This document shows, one piece after another, positions 1-5,590 of a DNA stretch of 15,735 nucleotides. The translations under genes were made by a program, and so were the position numbers. The notes under the pieces are model-generated. The model was not told where the DNA came from. It saw nothing but the letters and a program-made list of their open reading frames with translations, and searched no databases. Every line of letters begins with the position of its first letter. Within the stretch, counting starts at the first letter, position 1. Source of the stretch: CAZFRF01 sp964540925 (GTDB lineage Bacteria; Patescibacteriota; Microgenomatia; Levybacterales; UBA12049); the NCBI GenBank assembly GCA_964540925.1, contig CAZIOR010000013.1, positions 1 through 15,735 of the forward strand. Reading direction: 5' to 3'.

Positions 1-1
1 A

Positions 2-799
2 ACCATGAGAAACCCTAATACTATCTGCTTTACCTGTGATTTTCGTGTCATTTTCACCAATTAAAACTAAAGGTTGGTTTTTAGTTAGAGTTCCCCTTCT
101 GATTCTGCCAATAATGTGCTTACCTTTATGTGAATCAAAGTCTAGGCTTGTAACAACCATTTGAAAGTCTCCTTCTTCAACCAGTGGTGCTGGAACAAAG
201 CTAATGATTTCATCTAAAATTGGCTCTAGAGTTGGTGCTGTTGCAACTTCGTTTAAGTTTTTAGATGCTCTTCCTTCTCTACCGATAGCATAAATAGTTG
301 GAAAATCTAAATGATCTGTATGAGTTGCAAGCTCTAAAAAGAGATCATGAGTTTTATCAATAGTTTTATTTATATCAGCTAGTGGCTTATCAATTTTATT
401 GATAACAACAATAATTTTAAGACCAAGTTCTAAAGCTTTCTTTAAAACAAATTTTGTTTGTGGCATAGGACCTTCTTGAGCATCAATAATAAGGAGTGCC
501 CCATCTGCCATGTTAAGCGTTCTTTCAACTTCTCCAGAAAAATCAGCATGTCCTGGAGTATCAATAATATTGATTTTGTAATTCTTGTAATAAATCGCGG
601 TATTTTTGGCTAAAATAGTAATTCCTCTTTCTCTTTCAAGTGGATTACTATCTAATATAGTAGTTTGATTCATTTCAGCCTCATTTTCTCTAAAGGTATG
701 AGATTGTTTAAGCATGAAATCAACTAAGGTTGTTTTGCCATGATCAACGTGAGCAATAACCGCAACATTTCTAATATTTTCTGATGTAAAGTTATCCAT
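2..799 (-). CDS. typA: TypA/BipA ribosome-associated translational GTPase, N-terminal part (runs off left edge)
   Basis: This is the first 266 residues of a TypA/BipA-type GTPase, a ribosome-binding relative of EF-G linked to stress adaptation and ribosome assembly. The GTPase motifs are all visible: G1 AHVDHGKTT (residues 16-24), the switch I stretch LERERGIT (54-61), G3 DTPGH (80-84) and G4 NKID (134-137). The text SNPLERERGIT just before the switch is typical of TypA rather than EF-G or LepA. The G domain covers about residues 1-200, and the beginning of beta-barrel domain II follows (from about 210). The frame is open to the window edge, so roughly the last half of a family-typical ~600-residue protein is missing. 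The ATG at 797-799 is chosen because the homologous N-terminus (NIRNVAVIAHVDHGKTT) starts right after it. No Shine-Dalgarno is seen. It is transcribed divergently from the deacetylase gene. Confidence 0.95.
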   Translation of the reverse strand, partial: MDNFTSENIRNVAVIAHVDHGKTTLVDFMLKQSHTFRENEAEMNQTTILDSNPLERERGITILAKNTAIYYKNYKINIIDTPGHADFSGEVERTLNMADGALLIIDAQEGPMPQTKFVLKKALELGLKIIVVINKIDKPLADINKTIDKTHDLFLELATHTDHLDFPTIYAIGREGRASKNLNEVATAPTLEPILDEIISFVPAPLVEEGDFQMVVTSLDFDSHKGKHIIGRIRRGTLTKNQPLVLIGENDTKITGKADSIRVSHG

Positions 800-806
800 A
801 ATAAAA

Positions 807-820
807 GCAGCTTTCGCTGC
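807..820 (-). promoter_or_regulatory. GAAA-tetraloop hairpin at the predicted 5' end of the typA mRNA
   Basis: The minus strand reads GCAGCGAAAGCTGC: a perfect 5-bp GC-rich stem closed by a GNRA-type GAAA tetraloop. It is followed by TTTTATT and then the ATG. The hairpin begins where transcription should start, 6-7 bases downstream of the -10 box. A 5'-terminal stem like this could protect the mRNA from 5'-end-dependent decay or limit ribosome access. The role is inference; the fold itself is seen directly. Confidence 0.55.
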
Positions 821-826
821 CCATCT

Positions 827-835
827 ATTATAGCA
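827..835 (-). promoter_or_regulatory. Extended -10 promoter of typA
   Basis: Read on the minus strand this is TGCTATAAT, a consensus extended -10 (TGn plus TATAAT). No good -35 is visible, as is common for extended -10 promoters. The predicted start of transcription is around 820, giving a leader of about 21 bases before the typA ATG. Confidence 0.65.
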
Positions 836-872
836 CACTTTAGGCCTGTATATAGCAAATAGAAGCTAAAAA

Positions 873-881
873 TGATATACT
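873..881 (+). promoter_or_regulatory. Extended -10 promoter of the deacetylase gene
   Basis: TGATATACT is an extended -10 element (TGn plus TATACT) ending 9 bases before the ATG at 891. The predicted transcription start is about 888, so the leader would be only about three bases. No convincing -35 is present. Confidence 0.5.
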
Positions 882-890
882 TACAAACTG

Positions 891-1817
891 ATGGCACGCA
901 CAAAACGAACAAAGAAAAAAGCTAAAGTATTTATTTCTGCTAAAACTACGCTATTTGTATTGGTTGCTGCTGTTTTTGGTCTTTACTATCTATATACAGC
1001 TTTAAACTTAAATTCCATTTCTCATTTTAAGCCTATTAAGTACTCTCCGGAATTTGTTGTTAGAAAAGATGTTAAGTCAGCAGAGAAGATATATAAAGTG
1101 TCACCTACCCCAACTCCCAAAGAAACACCTACTAGTGTACCTTTAACAGGATTTTGTTTACGCGTACCAGTTTTGATGTATCACCATATCCAGCCTTATG
1201 AAGTTGCAAAAACTTTAGGACAAACAGCATTAACTGTTGATAGTGGAGCTTTTGACACGCAAATGCAATATTTAGTGCAAAATGGCTACACAACCCTTTT
1301 TGCTAATGAATTAGCTAATGCTTTAATAAATAAACAACAACTACCAGCAAAATCCGTTGTTATAACAATAGACGATGGTTATGAAGATAATTTTATTTAT
1401 GCGCTTCCTATTTTAAGAAAATATGGGGTAAAAGCAAATATTATGTTGGCAAGTGGGCTTATGGGCAATTCAAATATGCTTTCTTGGAATCAAGTCAGGG
1501 ATCTAAAAGCTAGTGGATTAATATATTTCTCAAATCATACTTGGTCGCATCATCCAATGAATCAGGGAAGCCAGGAAAAATTAGAATATGAAATTACAAC
1601 TGCTCAAAAAGAAATAGAAGAAAATACTGGTCAGAAAGTTGATACTTTTACTTATCCATACGGAGCTTTAAGTGATCGTGCTGCAGCTACGTTACAAAGA
1701 TTAGGTTATACAGTGGCGTTTTCTGAAATTCCAGGTCAGGATCAGTGTGATAGCTTTATGATGACGATTCATCGAACTAGGGTCGGGAACTCCACCTTGG
1801 CATACTACGGCCTGTAG
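891..1817 (+). CDS. Membrane-anchored polysaccharide deacetylase (NodB/CE4 family)
   Basis: A 308-residue carbohydrate esterase 4-type deacetylase, expected to remove N-acetyl groups from a cell-surface or wall glycan outside the membrane. Residues 1-12 are strongly basic, 14-40 form one hydrophobic signal anchor, and 70-85 are a Pro/Thr-rich linker (SPTPTPKETPTSVP). The NodB domain follows: VPVLMYHHI (92-100), TIDDG with catalytic base D161 and metal ligand D162, the metal-binding pair H216 and H220 in NHTWSHHP, and TYPYG (254-258). The LMYHHI opening and the linker resemble deacetylases of Gram-positive-type cells such as the PgdA/IcaB groups; the exact glycan cannot be told. The last 41 bases overlap the 3' end of the convergent gene at 1777-2613. 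The C-terminus HRTRVGNSTLAYYGL looks like a genuine family ending, so this stop is probably the original one. Confidence 0.9.
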   Translation: MARTKRTKKKAKVFISAKTTLFVLVAAVFGLYYLYTALNLNSISHFKPIKYSPEFVVRKDVKSAEKIYKVSPTPTPKETPTSVPLTGFCLRVPVLMYHHIQPYEVAKTLGQTALTVDSGAFDTQMQYLVQNGYTTLFANELANALINKQQLPAKSVVITIDDGYEDNFIYALPILRKYGVKANIMLASGLMGNSNMLSWNQVRDLKASGLIYFSNHTWSHHPMNQGSQEKLEYEITTAQKEIEENTGQKVDTFTYPYGALSDRAAATLQRLGYTVAFSEIPGQDQCDSFMMTIHRTRVGNSTLAYYGL

Positions 1818-2613
1818 CTGATTTTTTACCTAAAGTTTGAATTTCTCCTGAAGTTATATCTAAGTATTGACCAAATGAATCTGCAAGAGTTGCAAAAAGT
1901 GGACCACCATCTTTTAACGGATGAGTTGAATATTGAACGGTTGCTTCTGGATCAGCTAATCTTTCAAGACCTTGAAGTGGACGGGTTGAAGCTAGGAAAT
2001 GATGTACGTTAGAGAAATTAAGGTATGTTAAGGGCTCACCAACTTTTCTTAAAACTGTGCTTAATTCAGCATAAAAAGCAGCTGAGGTTATATTTCTATT
2101 TGCATATGCTACTGTAGTTTGTGCAATTGCCTCTTGAACTCCTGGAAAAGCATGTGGGTTTGTCCAGTGGATATCTCCAAAATAAGATGCTTCTCTTTGC
2201 AATTTTTCTGCAGCAATATGATTAAGTGTTGGTAAAAGAGGTGAATTTCTTTGTAACTCTAATTCATGTAGGTCCTGAGGTAATTCATGAATAATCATTT
2301 CTTTTGCATGGTCTGGGTTTTGTGCTTGAGCAATGCAGTCTCCAACGAATTGAGTGAATCCTAATACTGCTGGATTAACGTCAACCAAGATAATACCTTC
2401 TAAATCAAGAAAAGGAAGTAATGAAAAACTGCCCCCAGAGCCAATAGCTAAACCTATTCCACCAGGTTTTTGAGCTCTTTGCTTAGTTAAATTCGCTAAA
2501 AAATCAGGTTTAACTATCTCATTGCAAGCTATATGACCAAGCATGTCCGCCTGAGCAACTGGTTCGGTATTGTCAAATTTAAAATATGGTCGTAATTCAG
2601 TTTTTATTGGCAT
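1777..2613 (-). CDS. Orphan Rossmann/SAM-binding-like protein, paralogue B
   Basis: A 278-residue protein without a recognised family name, collinear with the upstream gene (45 of the first 100 positions identical, no gaps in that stretch). GIGLAIGSGG (52-61) followed by IILVDVNP (74-81) looks like the glycine loop and the acidic end of beta-2 of a Rossmann fold, as in SAM-dependent enzymes; SGG...VDxNP is reminiscent of the DUF3419/BtaA group. A second block shared with the paralogue runs from HWTNP (149-153) to LTYLNFSNVH (195-204). No membrane segment or signal peptide is seen. It starts two bases after the paralogue's stop, so the two are co-transcribed. Its C-terminus is about 20 residues longer than the paralogue's, and this basic tail (KKSATGRSMPRWSSRP) is the antisense of the deacetylase gene end, which suggests loss of an earlier stop. 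Methyltransferase or aminocarboxypropyl-transferase activity is inference only. Confidence 0.8.
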   Translation of the reverse strand: MPIKTELRPYFKFDNTEPVAQADMLGHIACNEIVKPDFLANLTKQRAQKPGGIGLAIGSGGSFSLLPFLDLEGIILVDVNPAVLGFTQFVGDCIAQAQNPDHAKEMIIHELPQDLHELELQRNSPLLPTLNHIAAEKLQREASYFGDIHWTNPHAFPGVQEAIAQTTVAYANRNITSAAFYAELSTVLRKVGEPLTYLNFSNVHHFLASTRPLQGLERLADPEATVQYSTHPLKDGGPLFATLADSFGQYLDITSGEIQTLGKKSATGRSMPRWSSRP

Positions 2614-2615
2614 AT

Positions 2616-3383
2616 TTAAAAATCAATAGTTCTTTTTCTAAAATCGTCTAATGATTCTGCAAGAGTTACTGTTAAGGGTGCTTTTTGAAATCCGGGGTTT
2701 GAAAATTGAATTACACCATTTGGATCAACTAATTCAGCTATTTCAAGTAAGGGCTTATTAGAATTAATCCATAAATGGACATTAGAAAAGTTGACATAAG
2801 TTAAGGGTAACCCAATGGATTCAAGAACACCCCTTAATTCATAATAGAAGGGTATACTTCTTATGTCTCTTTGTGCAAATGTAGTAGTTGTTGCTTGCAC
2901 AGCTTGCTTAGTTTGTTCAAATGCATCTGGGTTTGTCCAATGCGTTTGATCGAAATAATCTACTTCTCTGTCAAATTGCTTTTCAAATGATTTTTTTATG
3001 TACATGGGTGATATGGGATGTTCAGGATCTACTTCATATAGGTTGTATGGAAAATATTTAAATATACGTTCTCGTGCCTGAGTTGGATTATCTGATCCTA
3101 CAATGCTTGCGCCAACTATCTTTGTTACACCTAATACTACTGGATGAGTGTCCATTATAATTACACCGTCTAAGTCTAAATGAGGAAGCCAAGAAAATAC
3201 TCCTCCACTTCCGACAACTAAGCCTATTCCTCCAGGCCTCATTGTTCTTTTTTGCTTTAGTTGTGGCAAAACATCAGTAATTCCGTCTTCATTGCAAAAA
3301 GAATGGACATAAAGATAATCATAGTCTGGTTTTCCTTGTGTAGGAAATTGAAAGCTTGTTAATAGTTCTGATTTTAATGGCAT
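2616..3383 (-). CDS. Orphan Rossmann/SAM-binding-like protein, paralogue A
   Basis: A 255-residue protein, tandem paralogue of the gene just downstream. The best conserved stretch is PGGIGLVVGSGGVFSWLP (50-67), then LDLDGVIIMD (69-78): a glycine-rich loop after a beta strand, then a second strand ending in an aspartate, as in SAM- or nucleotide-binding Rossmann folds. Also conserved are THWTNPDAF (147-155), the helix QATTTTFAQRDIRS (163-176), FYYELRGVLESIG (179-191) and LTYVNFSNVHLWI (194-206). No catalytic residues can be assigned from sequence alone. It has its own promoter directly upstream and a two-base gap to paralogue B. A 190-residue orphan on the same strand ends 48 bases upstream. 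The gene is certain from its conserved paralogue; the biochemical guess is weak. Confidence 0.82.
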   Translation of the reverse strand: MPLKSELLTSFQFPTQGKPDYDYLYVHSFCNEDGITDVLPQLKQKRTMRPGGIGLVVGSGGVFSWLPHLDLDGVIIMDTHPVVLGVTKIVGASIVGSDNPTQARERIFKYFPYNLYEVDPEHPISPMYIKKSFEKQFDREVDYFDQTHWTNPDAFEQTKQAVQATTTTFAQRDIRSIPFYYELRGVLESIGLPLTYVNFSNVHLWINSNKPLLEIAELVDPNGVIQFSNPGFQKAPLTVTLAESLDDFRKRTIDF

Positions 3384-3391
3384 AATCGTCC

Positions 3392-3421
3392 ATTTTACTA
3401 CAATTTAGCGCCAAGAATCAA
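3392..3421 (-). promoter_or_regulatory. Sigma70-type promoter of the paralogue A-B operon
   Basis: On the minus strand: TTGATT, an 18-base spacer, then TAAAAT, ending 8 bases before the ATG at 3383. The predicted transcription start is within one or two bases of the start codon, so the mRNA would be leaderless. Confidence 0.6.
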
Positions 3422-3428
3422 CTATAGG
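3418..3428 (-). promoter_or_regulatory. 11-base element shared with the 190-residue gene promoter (copy 2)
   Basis: The second exact copy of CCTATAGTTGA (minus strand), placed the same way against its -35 hexamer as the copy at 4038-4048. Confidence 0.35.
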
Positions 3429-3431
3429 TCT

Positions 3432-4004
3432 TTAGCTTGGTCTTGTAAAAGTTGTAGTTACTAAATTGGGCCAATGAGGGTCTTGGTCAATTTGTATGCT
3501 TCTTATAGCACTAAATCCGTGTGCAGAAAAGGTTTTCCAAGACCATGTTTTTTTAGCAGATCCTATTTTATCTCCTGTTTTTTCGTACGCTTGCATAAAA
3601 GCAGCATATCCTACACTTTTCTCGCCCCATTCACTTACAATTGCGTCAATATTTCCAAATCTTTGCATATGAGCCAATGCTACCCCGACAAATTTACCAG
3701 CAAAAAAATCTGGATGAACTGGTGCTTGAATGCCCCCGGGTTTTGGTTCTAAGCGCGTAAATAAAGTAAATCTTAATAATCTTTGTCTATCTACATATGC
3801 TTCTAAACAATATCTATCATTTGCTCTGTCTGCATCTTTAAGATATAAATAATTTTGACCTACTTGTGCATTTAAAATTCTCCCCGAAGCACTCTTAATT
3901 TCCATTTTTGTGCTAGATATAGGGTCAGTAGGGATTTGACTTAGAATAGGTGCAAAATCTATTCCTACTCCTGTTTTTGGATAATCTATTTCTAAATTTC
4001 TCAT
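3432..4004 (-). CDS. Orphan soluble protein of 190 residues
   Basis: I do not recognise this protein. It has no signal peptide or membrane segment. The N-terminal third contains LEIDYPKTGVGIDFAP (4-19); the middle has alternating, beta-rich text with many aromatic and charged residues (NYLYLKDADRANDRYCLEAY, 51-70); then a Gly/Pro stretch (RLEPKPGGIQAPVHPDFF, 84-101); then a mostly helical part with GNIDAIVSEWGEKS (117-130), tryptophans at 154, 156 and 178, and a TTTFTRPS end (183-190). The start at 4004 is supported by a perfect sigma70 promoter directly upstream that leaves no room for a longer leader. It lies upstream of, and on the same strand as, the paralogue pair, with a promoter in the 48-base gap between them. 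Shared promoter sequence suggests a common programme. It could be a binding or effector-type protein, but nothing in the sequence proves this. Confidence 0.72.
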   Translation of the reverse strand: MRNLEIDYPKTGVGIDFAPILSQIPTDPISSTKMEIKSASGRILNAQVGQNYLYLKDADRANDRYCLEAYVDRQRLLRFTLFTRLEPKPGGIQAPVHPDFFAGKFVGVALAHMQRFGNIDAIVSEWGEKSVGYAAFMQAYEKTGDKIGSAKKTWSWKTFSAHGFSAIRSIQIDQDPHWPNLVTTTFTRPS

Positions 4005-4012
4005 GAAGAATT

Positions 4013-4041
4013 ATTATAGCTAACTAGCCTCAAATTGTCAA
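4013..4041 (-). promoter_or_regulatory. Perfect-consensus sigma70 promoter of the 190-residue orphan gene
   Basis: On the minus strand the sequence is TTGACA, exactly 17 bases, then TATAAT: a full match to the sigma70 consensus in both hexamers and spacing. The -10 ends 8 bases before the ATG at 4004, so the transcript should begin one or two bases before the start codon. Confidence 0.8.
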
Positions 4042-4048
4042 CTATAGG
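4038..4048 (-). promoter_or_regulatory. 11-base element shared with the paralogue A promoter (copy 1)
   Basis: The minus strand reads CCTATAGTTGA here and, identically, at 3418-3428. In both places its TTGA end forms the start of the -35 hexamer. Two copies at the same position of two neighbouring promoters suggest a shared operator or activator site, but chance in AT-rich DNA is not excluded. Confidence 0.35.
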
Positions 4049-4184
4049 ATATTAATATTGACGTAGTCTGTTGTATTTTGTTCTATTGATTTTCGTATTA
4101 AATTCGATTAAATTAATAATATATGCTGCCCTTTCAATTACTTACTAAACTCTTAAAAATGTATGCTTTCTGGTTTTTACTTTA

Positions 4185-5590
4185 ATGCAAAAAACCATTC
4201 TACATATAGATTTTGATTCATATTTTGCTTCCTGCGAACAACAATTTAATCCTGCTTTACGAGGCAAACCAATTGGGGTTACAGCTACTAATGGTAGACA
4301 TTGCATTATTGCAGCTAGTCGTGAGGCTAAAAGATTAGGTGTTAAATCTCCTTCTGCTACTTGGGAGGCTAGTAATATTGTGCCTAATATTATTTTTGTA
4401 CCTGGTCAATTTAGAAAATACTGGGAAATAACGCAAAAGTTTATCAATATCTGCAAAGATTATTCCCCATATGTAGAAATATTTTCCTTAGACGAGGTAT
4501 TTATGGATATTAGTAGTACTCAATATCTATTTAAGGATAAATATGAACTAGTTAGAATAATTAAGGAAAGAATTAAAAACGAGATTGGTGAATATATCAC
4601 TGTGTCGGTTGGTATGTCTTCAAATAAGCTACTTGCAAAGCTTGGGTCTGGGTTAAATAAGCCAAATGGATTCTGTGAGATAACTCAAGAAAATTTAGAT
4701 GAGATATATAAAAAATGTAAGTTAACGGNNNNNNNNNNNNNNNNNNNNNNNNNNNNNNNNNNNNNNNNNNNNNNNNNNNNNNNNNNNNNNNNNNNNNNNN
4801 NNNNNNNNNNNNNNNNNNNNNNNNNNNNTGTGAGATAACTCAAGAAAATTTAGATGAGATATATAAAAAATGTAAGTTAACGGATATTTGTGGTATTGGC
4901 GAGCGAATTGCTTTAAGGCTTAATAAGCTTGGAGTTTATAGCCTCTTAGATTTAAGACAAATCCCCTTTTATAGATTAAAGTTAGAGTTTGGTAATGTTG
5001 AAGCTAAATTTTTGCAAAATGTTGGCTTTGGAAAAGACGACTTACCAGTTATTCCCTATTATCTTGCTCCAGAAACTAAATCTGTGGGACGCAATTACTG
5101 TCTTCCTCAGAATGAATATGATTTTCGGGTAGTTTTGCAAAACGTTTATGAATTATCTGAGGAAATAGCTTTAAAATTAAGGCGTTTAGGAAAACTTGGC
5201 AAAACCGTCTTTTTCTATCTAGGAGGTAGTAAATCAATACATGCAAGTAAAACCGTAAATGAATTTGAAGGCGGAAAAGATATCTTCAAAGCCTGCTTGT
5301 CTATCTTAGAGGATAATAGTTTTTACTTTGGACAAAATGATTACATAAGAAGAATAAGCATTGGCGCATCTAATCTTTCTGATGGACATTTTCTAAATTT
5401 GAATTTATTTGAAAATCTAGATAAAAAACATAAGGTTTTAAAAACCATAGATAAGCTTAATGATAAGTTTGGTGACTACACAATTAGAAATGGTTTTTTG
5501 TTATATGCAGATAAGTTAAAAACGGTTCCGAATGGGTTTATGGCAGATAGGTTTGAAAGAGTAAAGCTTGCTCAAAACGCTACATTTTAG
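4185..5590 (+). CDS. dinB: Y-family translesion DNA polymerase, DinB/Pol IV-like, split by an artificial gap
   Basis: An error-prone polymerase that copies damaged DNA. Removing 4729-4883 (the Ns plus one copy of a 55-base overlap) joins both parts in frame into an intact 416-residue protein, normal for DinB-type enzymes; positions below use it. Metal ligands D9 (HIDFDSYF), D103 and E104 (FSLDEVFMD) are present. F14 occupies the steric-gate position. VGMSSNKLLAKLGSGLNKPNG (palm/thumb boundary) ends at 162, the helix-hairpin-helix DICGIGERIALRLNKLG covers 182-198, and the little finger follows from about 250. LNLNLFE (352-358) matches the usual position and form of a beta-clamp-binding motif (QLxLF-like), followed by the typical LNDKFGDYTIRNG (373-385). 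No LexA-type box or clear promoter is seen in the 180 bases upstream. Its 3' end overlaps the convergent membrane-protein gene by 11 bases. Confidence 0.9.
4674..4728 (+). repeat. 55-base contig-end overlap, left copy
   Basis: These 55 bases, directly before the N run, are identical to 4829-4883 directly after it. This is what two contigs ending in the same k-mer-length overlap look like, not a biological repeat. Confidence 0.93.
4729..4828. other. Assembly gap, 100 Ns (artificial)
   Basis: Exactly 100 Ns, the usual placeholder for a gap of unknown size. Because the flanks share an exact 55-base overlap that restores the reading frame when merged, the true gap size is most likely minus 55, with no missing sequence. 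Confidence 0.95.
4829..4883 (+). repeat. 55-base contig-end overlap, right copy
   Basis: Exact duplicate of 4674-4728 at the start of the right-hand contig. After merging, codon 182 (GAT) is formed by base 4728 and bases 4884-4885, giving the continuous text KLTDICGIGER. Confidence 0.93.

Noticed and set aside
1805..1830. Possible terminator after the deacetylase gene (CTAC-GGCCT-GTAG followed by CTGATTTTTT)
   Set aside because: Only four base pairs, and the T run is separated from the stem by four bases; too weak to call.
3474..3752. 92-residue open frame on the plus strand opposite the 190-residue gene
   Set aside because: The minus frame has the promoter and protein-like composition; the plus frame is Cys/Ser/Phe-rich antisense text without a start signal.
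4005..4184. SOS (LexA) box or clear promoter before dinB
   Set aside because: No CGAAC/GTTCG-type or CTG/CAG-type dyad was found; TTGACG at 4058-4063 has no acceptable -10 at the right distance.
4674..4883. A real 55-base tandem duplication inside dinB
   Set aside because: The copies lie exactly at both edges of a 100-N placeholder, as expected from unmerged contigs.
4185..5590. dinB as a pseudogene or as two genes
   Set aside because: The break coincides with the N run and the 55-base duplicated contig ends; merging restores an intact frame.
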